Shown here one piece after another: positions 7,595 through 13,699 of a stretch of DNA of 13,913 nt (positions within the stretch are counted from its first letter, which is position 1; each line of letters opens with the position of its first letter). The notes beneath the pieces were generated by a model that was given only the letters and a program-made list of their open reading frames with translations, ran no database searches and was not told the origin of the DNA. A program made the translations under genes and the position numbers. The DNA is from Candidatus Neomicrothrix sp. UBA4742 (GTDB lineage Bacteria; Actinomycetota; Acidimicrobiia; Acidimicrobiales; Acidimicrobilacustridaceae), in NCBI GenBank assembly GCA_002403895.1, contig DHIQ01000207.1, positions 1 through 13,913 on the forward strand. The letters run 5' to 3'.

Positions 7595-8439
7595 GAACGA
7601 GCCACCTCCTCCATCGAATCAGCATCGGTGCCCGAGGCCGAGCCGGGGACCGTGCCTCCAACCATCGCATCGGGTTTGGGAGCATCCACCGTTGGTCCCT
7701 CGCGAAGCCGTCGGAGCGCCGACAGCTCGTCCGCCCGAGGCGGGGCAAGCTCGCGAACCTCCCTCGGTAGGACGAGCTCGAAGCCGGTCGCCTGCACCAC
7801 CTCCTCGGTGGACACCCCGGGTTGGAGGGCGGCCAGCCGCATCCGCTTCGACTCCGGCTCGTAGTCCAGGACGGCTAAGTCCGTGATCACAGCCGCTGGC
7901 CGGCTCTTGGTGAGCCCGGCCCGCTCGCGGCTGTCTCCGCCGTCCAGCCAGCCGGGGCTGGTGACGAAGTCGACCCGCTCCACGAACCGCCGCGGCTCGT
8001 GCCGAGTCATCACGAAGACCTCCCGGCAGCTCGACACGATGTCGTTCGCGCCGCCGCTCCCCGGCAGGCGCACCTTCGGGTGGGCCGGGTCGCCGATCAG
8101 CGTCGTATTGACGTTGCCGTAGCGGTCGATCTGCGCGGCCCCCACAATGCCGTAGTCAAACCGCCCCCGCTGGGCGAACAGGAAGGTGTCGACGATCCCC
8201 GTCAGCATGACCGAGCGCCGTGCGCCCCGCATCTCGTTCGTCGAGATGGGCAACTTCCCGGGCAGCATCTTCGGACCGATGTACCCACCCTCCAGCACGA
8301 TGGTCAGGTCCGGGGCGTGGAGCTGCTGGGCCAGGACGCTCGCGATCAGCGGGGCACCCACGCCGGCGAACACGACTCGGTGGTTCCGGAGCATCCTGCT
8401 CCCGGCCACGATCATCCGGTCCTCCGGGTCCACCGTCAT
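7591..8439 (-). CDS. CoA-transferase subunit B (glutaconate CoA-transferase-like)
   Basis: A 282-aa beta subunit of a family I CoA-transferase. It matches the glutaconate CoA-transferase B pattern block by block: GVGAPLIASVLAQQLHAPD, TIVLEGG, GAAQIDRYGNVNTT, GDPAHPKVRLPGSGGAND, and RRFVERVDFVTSPGWLDGG. Glu50 (VLEGG) lies where GctB has its catalytic glutamate (VESG), which forms the CoA-thioester intermediate. This argues for real CoA transfer rather than the CoT-fold hydrolase activity of IpdAB in steroid breakdown. The last 30 or so residues are an acidic, Ser/Gly-rich tail not needed by the fold. ATG 8439 overlaps the stop of subunit A as ATGA. The acceptor acid is unknown; a dicarboxylate or ring acid is plausible. 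Confidence 0.9.
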   Translation of the reverse strand: MTVDPEDRMIVAGSRMLRNHRVVFAGVGAPLIASVLAQQLHAPDLTIVLEGGYIGPKMLPGKLPISTNEMRGARRSVMLTGIVDTFLFAQRGRFDYGIVGAAQIDRYGNVNTTLIGDPAHPKVRLPGSGGANDIVSSCREVFVMTRHEPRRFVERVDFVTSPGWLDGGDSRERAGLTKSRPAAVITDLAVLDYEPESKRMRLAALQPGVSTEEVVQATGFELVLPREVRELAPPRADELSALRRLREGPTVDAPKPDAMVGGTVPGSASGTDADSMEEVARS

Positions 8440-9404
8440 CGCACGGACAGCTCCCGGGCCCGGCGCTGTTGCCGGAGGAGCGTCGTGGCGCCGACGCGGT
8501 CGAGGAACCCCTCGAAGCTTCCCGGCTCGTCGAGATAGGTTCGCAGGTACTCACGCACCCCTTCCTCGCCCTTGGCCTCGACCAGCGCCGCGTACTCGTC
8601 GAAGTGCTCGAACGAGGCCTCGTACAGCCCGTAGCATTCGTGGGGATAGGAGCCGAACGGCACCTCCACTACCGCATCCACGATGAAGTGCGGGATCAGG
8701 GTTCGGTCCGACTGGCCCACGATCACGGATGGATCGACGATCTCCTCCGCCGTCACCACCACGCGACGGGCTGCGGCCGCGATCTCCCTGTCCATGTAGG
8801 TCGCGCCGTCGACCTGCGCGTTGCCGAAGGGGTCGGCGCGGTGGACGTGCACCAGGGCCACGTCCGGGGTCAGCTCGGGCACAACGGCGACCCGACGGCC
8901 GGTGAACGGACAGTCCATCTCCTTGGCCCCCGCCAGTGACAGGAGGTCCGATCCCAGCAGTGAGGTCGTGGGGAGGAAGGGCACGCCCATGGCGGCCGCC
9001 TGGAATCGGAGGCCGAGCGACAGGTGGCTCCACTCTTCGTACGCGGCGCGACCGCCTTCGACGTACCGCCGGAAGACCTTCGGGATCCCCCACGGGAGGC
9101 CGATGCCGACCCAGCTCGTGACCAGCTTCGTGGAAGCCTCTCGCACCAGGAACAACTCCGCCTCGTAGCACATCAGACTTCGGGCGAGGGTCAGTTCCCG
9201 CTTTCCGGCCCGGAGCAGCTCGAGCAGCATGGCCCAGGGCGTGCGCGAGTAGAGGCAGCCCCCGATCGCCACGACGTCCCCGTCCCGAACCAGGCCAGCC
9301 GCTTCGGCGAGCGTGGTGCGCTTGTCGACCGGGGGTGCGTCGTCGGCGATTGGCCTGCGTGCATCGGCCGGTGGTGGGGGTTCGGACCGGGTGATCTCGC
9401 CCAT
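8436..9404 (-). CDS. CoA-transferase subunit A
   Basis: A 322-aa alpha subunit partner of the gene just downstream. The family core starts near residue 27 with DKRTTLAEAAGLVRDGDVVAIGG, followed by LTLARSLMCYEAELF, the FLPTTSLLGSDLL segment, and PDVALVHVHRADPFGNAQ, which is a hallmark of glutaconate/IpdA-type CoA-transferase A chains. The first 25 residues are Pro/Ala-rich and probably a disordered extension. ATG 9404 follows the TGA of the preceding oxidoreductase gene with no gap (TGAATG), and a G-rich GGGGTGGGG just upstream can serve as ribosome site. The heterodimer would activate an organic acid by moving CoA from another thioester. The exact acid cannot be predicted from sequence. Confidence 0.9.
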   Translation of the reverse strand: MGEITRSEPPPPADARRPIADDAPPVDKRTTLAEAAGLVRDGDVVAIGGCLYSRTPWAMLLELLRAGKRELTLARSLMCYEAELFLVREASTKLVTSWVGIGLPWGIPKVFRRYVEGGRAAYEEWSHLSLGLRFQAAAMGVPFLPTTSLLGSDLLSLAGAKEMDCPFTGRRVAVVPELTPDVALVHVHRADPFGNAQVDGATYMDREIAAAARRVVVTAEEIVDPSVIVGQSDRTLIPHFIVDAVVEVPFGSYPHECYGLYEASFEHFDEYAALVEAKGEEGVREYLRTYLDEPGSFEGFLDRVGATTLLRQQRRARELSVR

Positions 9405-10391
9405 TCACCCCACCCCAGTGGTCACCCGGCGGGGGTCCACGAGCGGCAGGAGCTCGTCGTGGATTCGTTCGACCTGCTCCAACTCGTAGTTCCAGGGGAC
9501 GAAGCAGACGTGCTGCACGCCAGCGTCGAAGTGCGCGGCGAGCTGGTCGGCGCACTGCTCGGCGGTTCCGCGAAGCGCGCTGTCGGGTGTGGATTCGCTC
9601 CAGGCGGCAACGTCGAAGTACTCGGCGACGAAGGCGCGGGCCTTGCGGTCCGCTGCCTCGAACGACTCGTCGATACAGATCGGCAGCTGCGCCACGTTGA
9701 CGAGGGCGGACGAATCTCGACCGGCCTGCTCGGCGAAGCCTCGGATCTTAGTCCATGCCCGACCGAAGCTCTCCGCGGTGTAGAAGTACGTGAGCCACCC
9801 GTCCGACCGGGTGGCCACCCTGCGCAGGACCTTGTCCACATACCCGCCGATCAGCACGGCCGGCCGCGGAGACGTGGCCGGCTTCGGCAGCATGACCGCG
9901 TTGTTGAACGTCATCCCGTCGGCAGCACCGGTGACGCGTTCCTCGGTCCAGAATCGCTCAAGGACCTCGAGGTTCCGTTCGAAGATCCGCCCCCGGTCGG
10001 CGAAGTCCACTCCACAGGCCTCGAACTCACGCTCGTACCATCCGCTGGCCATCCCCACTACGAGGCGTCCCGGGCCGGCCATTCGGTCGATGGACGAGGT
10101 CGCCTTCGCGAGCACGACAGGATTCCTTAACGGGAGGACCAGGATGCCCGTCCCGAGCTGCACCCGCCTCGTCGAGATGGCCAACCCGGCAAGGACGGAC
10201 AGAGCCTCCAGGAACGGGAACGGGAACTTCGACCCCAGAAGGATGTGATCCCACACCCACAGGGAGTCGAAGCCGAGGGCCTCGGCGCGGCGGCCGTAGC
10301 TCAGGATTCGCTCCATGTCGGGGATCCTGGCGTGCGGAGTGAAGTTCTCGATCGCCAAACCGAACCTTCGCCCGTCCACACCGGCAGTCAT
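9405..10391 (-). CDS. LLM-class, probably F420-dependent, oxidoreductase
   Basis: A 328-aa luciferase-like (bacterial-luciferase fold TIM barrel) enzyme. Clear landmarks are FDSLWVWDHILLG (about 41-53), RRVQLGTGILVLPLRNP (about 74-90), and GMASGWYEREFEACGVDFADRG (about 113-134), the pattern common in actinobacterial F420-dependent members. The C-terminal part has GTAEQCADQLAAHFDAGV, also typical. F420 use, as opposed to FMN monooxygenase activity, is inferred from these motifs and not proven. It is the first gene of the operon: a strong GGGAGG (10395-10400) sits next to ATG 10391 and a promoter lies just upstream. In the pathway it could reduce, oxidise or mono-oxygenate a ring or a carbonyl. 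Its TGA (9405-9407) touches the start of CoA-transferase A. Confidence 0.92.
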   Translation of the reverse strand: MTAGVDGRRFGLAIENFTPHARIPDMERILSYGRRAEALGFDSLWVWDHILLGSKFPFPFLEALSVLAGLAISTRRVQLGTGILVLPLRNPVVLAKATSSIDRMAGPGRLVVGMASGWYEREFEACGVDFADRGRIFERNLEVLERFWTEERVTGAADGMTFNNAVMLPKPATSPRPAVLIGGYVDKVLRRVATRSDGWLTYFYTAESFGRAWTKIRGFAEQAGRDSSALVNVAQLPICIDESFEAADRKARAFVAEYFDVAAWSESTPDSALRGTAEQCADQLAAHFDAGVQHVCFVPWNYELEQVERIHDELLPLVDPRRVTTGVG

Positions 10392-10415
10392 CGTCCTCCC
10401 CTACATGCTCGGGCC

Positions 10416-10445
10416 ACCCTATGTCCGGCCTTCGAGCGCAGTCAA
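10416..10445 (-). promoter_or_regulatory. Promoter of the eight-gene catabolic operon
   Basis: On the minus strand, TTGACT (10445-10440) is followed after 18 bp by TAGGGT (10421-10416), matching a primary-sigma -35 and an actinobacterial TAnnnT -10. Transcription would begin near 10409, leaving a leader of about 18 nt that contains the GGGAGG ribosome site before ATG 10391. It is the best promoter-like pair I can see for the minus-strand genes, and the tight junctions downstream leave little room for others. Confidence 0.6.
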
Positions 10446-10529
10446 CGCCACGGTATGTGGCGGCAGTCGTCCTGCCTTACCACAGATCGTTCACGCCCCC
10501 CGACTGCATCCACGGGCTGCGCCGACCCC

Positions 10530-10557
10530 TTCATGACCGGCGCCCGGCTCCTACTAT
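10530..10557 (+). promoter_or_regulatory. Possible promoter for the TauE/SafE gene, giving a leaderless mRNA
   Basis: TACTAT (10552-10557) is a good -10 box. A weak TTCATG (10530-10535) lies 16 bp upstream as -35. The ATG at 10568 starts 10 bp after the -10, about where transcription would begin, and no purine-rich ribosome site is seen before it. Leaderless transcripts are common in actinobacteria. Confidence 0.45.
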
Positions 10558-10567
10558 CGTCTCTCGG

Positions 10568-11326
10568 ATGGAGCCGTGGCCCGTCTTCGTCGTGGCCGGC
10601 GCGGTGATCGGGACCCTCCTGGGACTCTTCGGGGTGGGCGGTTCTTCGGTCGCCACGCCTCTGCTCTCCGTGTTGGGTGTGCCCGGCCTCCTCGCGGTCG
10701 CCTCACCCCTCCCAGCGACCGTGCCGGCGGCGCTCGCGGCGGCCTGGCCCTACCTCCGCAACCGGGAGGCCAGGCCGCGCGCCGCAGGGTGGTCGCTACT
10801 CGGCGGCGTCCCCGCGACGATCGGCGGGGCCCTTCTGTCCCAGGTCGTGGGAGGCCGGGCGATCCTCATCGCGTCGGGCTTGGTGCTCGTGATCGTCGGG
10901 CTCCGGGTCATCCGGCCCATCGGAGAGGCGACCCGCCGGGCGGGCACCGAACGCCGGCGGAACCGCCCCCTGCTGGTGGCCACGTCGGCGGGGATCGGGC
11001 TGTTCACCGGCCTGCTAGCCAACGGCGGGGGCTTCCTGCTTGTCCCCGCCTACCTGCTGGTCTTCGGCCTCACCATGCGCCAGGCGATCGGCACCAGTCT
11101 TCTGGTCATCGTCGTGCTGTCCATCCCCACGCTGGCCACACACTGGGCGCTCGGCCACATCGACTGGGCCGTGGCCGGGGCGCTGGCCCTCGGCGCCGTG
11201 CCGGCCAGCGCTCTCAGCGCGCGGCTCGCCCATCGGGTCGCAGGATCCACGCTGCGCCACACGTTCGGCTGGTTCCTCATCTCGAGCGGCGCGGCGTTCG
11301 TCGTCTACCGTGTCGTGCGGGCCTGA
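10568..11326 (+). CDS. TauE/SafE-family membrane permease
   Basis: A 252-aa integral membrane protein with about eight hydrophobic segments. The family's two-half repeat is visible. The first half begins VFVVAGAVIGTLLGLFGVGGSSVATPLL (glycine-rich loop, then Pro, split here only by wording). The second half has GLFTGLLANGGGFLLVPAYLL followed by GTSLLVIVVLSIPTLATHW. The central arginine-rich loop (about 115-140, RRAGTERRRNRP) is probably cytoplasmic. TauE/SafE proteins move sulfite, sulfoacetate or other organic anions, usually outward; direction and cargo are not readable here. It diverges from the catabolic operon across 176 bp, so it may carry the substrate or an anionic product of that pathway. 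ATG 10568 is chosen because the upstream in-frame extension is Arg/Pro-rich and not membrane-like. Confidence 0.9.
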   Translation: MEPWPVFVVAGAVIGTLLGLFGVGGSSVATPLLSVLGVPGLLAVASPLPATVPAALAAAWPYLRNREARPRAAGWSLLGGVPATIGGALLSQVVGGRAILIASGLVLVIVGLRVIRPIGEATRRAGTERRRNRPLLVATSAGIGLFTGLLANGGGFLLVPAYLLVFGLTMRQAIGTSLLVIVVLSIPTLATHWALGHIDWAVAGALALGAVPASALSARLAHRVAGSTLRHTFGWFLISSGAAFVVYRVVRA

Positions 11327-11642
11327 CTGGACCTTTGCCCGCTGGGAGTGGGCGGCCTCACATGGCGGCCGGCTGAAGCCGTCAGCCGAGGCGGGCGACG
11401 CCAGGCATACCACGGCATGCTCCGGGTCGGGTTCTTCCACGAGCTCGTCGGGGTCGGCTGTTGGAGGCGGACACAGGAGCACCGCCAGGAGGTACGCTCC
11501 CGGCTCGCCGAGGACTGGCCGCACTTCCGCGTTGTCCGTCCACAGCGGACGATGAAGGAAAAGGGGTTACCTAATCCTCTCCACTTCCAATGTCCGCGGA
11601 GGCTGCGAACGCTCCTGTCCCGGGTTCGGCCCGGATCGCGGG
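11327..11642. other. Non-coding, apparently decayed stretch
   Basis: Apart from the small hairpin, I recognise no gene here. Several short open frames exist on both strands, but they are Arg/Ser/Pro-rich high-GC shadows without domains or ribosome sites. The base composition drops locally around 11555-11590 (GAAGGAAAAGGGG and following). This suits remnants of lost genes between the permease and the decayed fragments that follow. Confidence 0.5.
11370..11388 (+). terminator. Small hairpin after the TauE/SafE gene
   Basis: CGGCTGA (11370-11376) and TCAGCCG (11382-11388) form a perfect 7-bp stem around a 5-nt loop, 44 nt after the permease stop. No U-tract follows, so an intrinsic terminator role is only possible. 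Confidence 0.3.
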
Positions 11643-11804
11643 AACCTAGCCGCCGCCGACCGGGAAAGCCAGCAGGCTCTCGCAGCGGGCCGCCGGACGA
11701 AGGACGCGCAGACGCTGGGGCCGGCACTGACTGCTCGGGCGACGGTTGCCCTCGCCGCAGGGCGTCGCGGCGAAGCCGAGGAATTGGCTTCCGAAGTGCT
11801 GCAC
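11643..11804 (+). pseudogene. TPR-like fragment of a cyclase/ATPase-type regulator
   Basis: The plus frame reads NLAAADRESQQALAAGRR, then TKDAQTLGPALTARATVALAAGRR and GEAEELASEVL. This resembles the helical repeats (family text of the type RRTKDPQTLxPALAxRAxxLLAAGR) near the C-terminus of large actinobacterial adenylate-cyclase/ATPase regulators with TPRs. No start, no upstream domains and no proper C-terminus are present. The same frame has a stop at 11553, and the text before 11643 is unlike the family. The fragment ends where the oppositely oriented integrase remnant begins. I read it as a stump of a deleted gene. The family assignment rests on motif resemblance only. Confidence 0.5.
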
Positions 11805-11998
11805 TATGACCCGGCCGTGGCGCTATTGACCCTGACGGTTCCCACCCATCGTTCGCAGAACGCGTTGGCGTTCGGGGCTCGGATAGGGGTCAAGAGGATC
11901 CCCGCACCCTCTGAGCGGAACACCTCGTCGAAAGAGCGAGTGAACTTGGTGTCCCGGTCGTGGATCAGAGACCTACGTAGACACTGCCTCGGTTTGCG
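11804..11998 (-). pseudogene. Integrase-core (DDE) transposase fragment
   Basis: The minus strand encodes SLIHDRDTKFTRSFDEVF, then RSEGAGILLTPIRAPNANAF and CERWVGTVRVNS, followed by TAG (11806-11804). This is the rve integrase-core segment of actinobacterial IS elements, including the second Asp region (HDRDTKF) and the catalytic Glu region (APNANAFCERWVGTVR). Upstream the frame is closed by a stop just past 11998. The first Asp region, the N-terminal helix-turn-helix and the normal C-terminus are all missing, so it cannot be active. It has no start codon of its own. Family text is distinctive; exact IS group (IS481 or IS3-like) is uncertain. Confidence 0.8.
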
Positions 11999-12022
11999 CT
12001 ATCGGCCTCCCCGACGTAGCCT
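11994..12022 (+). promoter_or_regulatory. Possible promoter of the Asp-box protein gene
   Basis: TTGCGC (11994-11999), 17 bp, then TAGCCT (12017-12022) fits a -35 / TAnnnT -10 pair. The gene's ribosome site GGAGGGAGG (12035-12043) and ATG (12048) follow. The -35 box overlaps the edge of the integrase remnant. The -35 match is moderate. Confidence 0.4.
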
Positions 12023-12047
12023 CGGAGCCCGCACGGAGGGAGGCTAG

Positions 12048-13487
12048 ATGCCACAACGTACGGCCCCTGTTGTCGCGGCGTTGTCGTCGCTGTTCGCCTT
12101 GGCTCTGACCGTCATGACCCTCCCTGCCCACGCGACGGCCCAATCGATCCCGCCCAACCACGATGCGAGCGCTATGACGGGAAACGAGGCGGAGGACGCC
12201 ATCGCCGTCAACCCCACGAACCCTCTGAACATCGTCACCATGTCCACGTTGCCTGACGTAGTTAGCGGGCTCTTCGAGGGGGTGTCCTTCGACGGGGGCC
12301 AGACGTGGACGAGGCAGGTGATTGGGACCGGCGCCCCCCTTGGGGAGATCTGCTGTGACGAGCAGCTGACCTTCGATCGGTACGGGAATCTGTGGATGGT
12401 CTATCTCCTCAACACCAACGGCAACGTGCCCATCGCCCTGTCGACGGATGGCGGCCTCACGCTGACGAAGGTAACCGAGATCGTCCCGACGAAGCCGACG
12501 GGAAGCAAGTCCCCGAAGAACGCCACCTCCAAGCGCCTCCGGGGCCCCACCAAGGGAGTTGGCGCCGACCAGCCCTCGATCTCAGCGGGCCCGAGCAGCG
12601 TGTGGGTGAGCTGGACGAGCTTCCCCTCCACGGTGGTGGAGGCATCAGGGGCCGCAGTGAGCGGCCTCGGCCAGCACGGGCAGTTCTCGACGCCGGAGCC
12701 CGTCCCAACGGCCAAGGGGAAGGGTGACTTCGGCGACACGGCGGTCGGACCGGACGGCCAGGTCATGGTGACCTACCAGGACCAGACCAACGGCCAGGGA
12801 GGATCGCACATCTACACGGCACTCGACCCCGACGGCCTGGGCCCGGCAGGGTTCAACGACCCCGTGTTTATCGTGCACAGCCGGGTGGGCGGGTTCGATT
12901 ACCTCCCGGTGCAGCCGGATCGCTCGGTCGACGCGGAGGCCAACCTGGCCTGGGACCGGAGCGGCGGCCTCCACGACGGGCGCGTCTACCTGGTGTGGAC
13001 CCAGGAGGTCAAGAACGAGAGCGACAACATGGACATCATGCTCCAGCACTCCGACGACAACGGAGCGACGTGGAGCCCCGCGATCAGGGTGAACGATGAC
13101 TCCGGGACCAACAGCCAGGTCGACCCGTCCATCGCCGTGGACCAGGCCACCGGCGACGTGGCCCTGTCCTGGCTGGACGCTCGTAACGACCTCGGCACCG
13201 GAGGGCCCGGGGACACCGACGGCATACCGAACGATGACATCCAGATCTGGGCCACCTACTCGACGGACGGTGGGGACTCCCTCGCGCCGAACTTCCAGGT
13301 GAGCGAGGGGACCTCGAACGCCGTCGACGCCCAGAGCTTCTTCGACTACGGCGACTACACCCACGCGGCCTTCGCGTCTCACCTGTTCTACCCCGCGTGG
13401 TCGGACAACTCCAACAGCACGGGGGACAATCCGGACGGGACACTTCACCAGCTCGATCTCTACACGGCGAGCGTCAGCATCCCGTAG
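12048..13487 (+). CDS. Secreted Asp-box (BNR/sialidase-like beta-propeller) protein
   Basis: A 479-aa exported protein. The signal peptide is clear: basic start, hydrophobic VAALSSLFALALTVMTLPAHA, and probable cleavage near residue 29. Asp-box repeats are seen at 80-87 (SFDGGQTW), 132-139 (STDGGLTL), 335-342 (SDDNGATW) and 405-412 (STDGGDSL), two of them imperfect at the final Trp. Between them are blade-like strands such as NLWMVYLLNT, SSVWVSWTSF, RVYLVWTQE and DVALSWLDAR. Such repeats mark sialidase-type propellers. I find no RIP/RLP motif typical of true sialidases, so catalytic sialidase activity is doubtful; a binding or other glycan role is equally possible. A vicinal Cys102-Cys103 pair is unusual. 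A strong GGAGGGAGG site supports ATG 12048. It is monocistronic and not obviously linked to the operon. Confidence 0.87.
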   Translation: MPQRTAPVVAALSSLFALALTVMTLPAHATAQSIPPNHDASAMTGNEAEDAIAVNPTNPLNIVTMSTLPDVVSGLFEGVSFDGGQTWTRQVIGTGAPLGEICCDEQLTFDRYGNLWMVYLLNTNGNVPIALSTDGGLTLTKVTEIVPTKPTGSKSPKNATSKRLRGPTKGVGADQPSISAGPSSVWVSWTSFPSTVVEASGAAVSGLGQHGQFSTPEPVPTAKGKGDFGDTAVGPDGQVMVTYQDQTNGQGGSHIYTALDPDGLGPAGFNDPVFIVHSRVGGFDYLPVQPDRSVDAEANLAWDRSGGLHDGRVYLVWTQEVKNESDNMDIMLQHSDDNGATWSPAIRVNDDSGTNSQVDPSIAVDQATGDVALSWLDARNDLGTGGPGDTDGIPNDDIQIWATYSTDGGDSLAPNFQVSEGTSNAVDAQSFFDYGDYTHAAFASHLFYPAWSDNSNSTGDNPDGTLHQLDLYTASVSIP

Positions 13488-13503
13488 CGTCGCCGCGCAG
13501 GTC

Positions 13504-13554
13504 GATGATCGTGCTGGAGGCGTGCCCCAGGCGCTCGGAGACCACCTTGGGGTT
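13504..13554 (-). pseudogene. Scrap of tyrosine recombinase (phage-type integrase)
   Basis: The minus strand reads NPKVVSERLGHASSTII, nearly identical to the xPKVVSERLGHASxxxT stretch around the conserved LGH of actinobacterial tyrosine recombinases. Neither the catalytic HxxR text before it nor the TYSH...Y text after it is present in any frame. It is a 17-codon relic just downstream of the Asp-box gene. Confidence 0.65.
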
Positions 13555-13654
13555 CGATGAAGACGCATCAGGCGGAACCAAACACAGACAGGGCCACGGG
13601 CTCGGGAATCCGATCCCCCTTGACTGGATAACCGAAAGGCGGGACCGTCACGAA

Positions 13655-13699
13655 AGCCCCCGGTTCGGACTGCACGCGCGGCCAGTCCGGCCGGGGGCT
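13655..13699 (-). terminator. Stable GC-rich hairpin at the 3' end of the right-edge gene
   Basis: Arms 13655-13671 and 13684-13699 pair over 15 bp (AGCCCCCGG plus CGGACT on the left arm), interrupted only by TT opposite C, with a 12-nt loop. The stem overlaps the stop codon of the minus-strand gene, and CTTTCG follows on that strand, so it probably ends that transcript, though the U-tract is poor. Confidence 0.5.

Noticed and set aside
11348..11809. Plus-strand frame of 153 codons after the permease
   Set aside because: Composition is Arg/Ser/Gly-rich, no ribosome site, and its end lies out of frame with the more convincing TPR-like text.
12645..13568. 307-codon minus-strand frame opposite the Asp-box protein
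   Set aside because: Repetitive Val/Arg/Gly text mirroring the real gene; its start only partly overlaps the recombinase relic and in a different frame.
13590..13620. Possible tRNA T-arm near the recombinase relic (GGGAATCCGATCCC)
   Set aside because: Only three stem pairs, loop does not fit TTCRANNC, and no acceptor or anticodon arms can be drawn on either strand.
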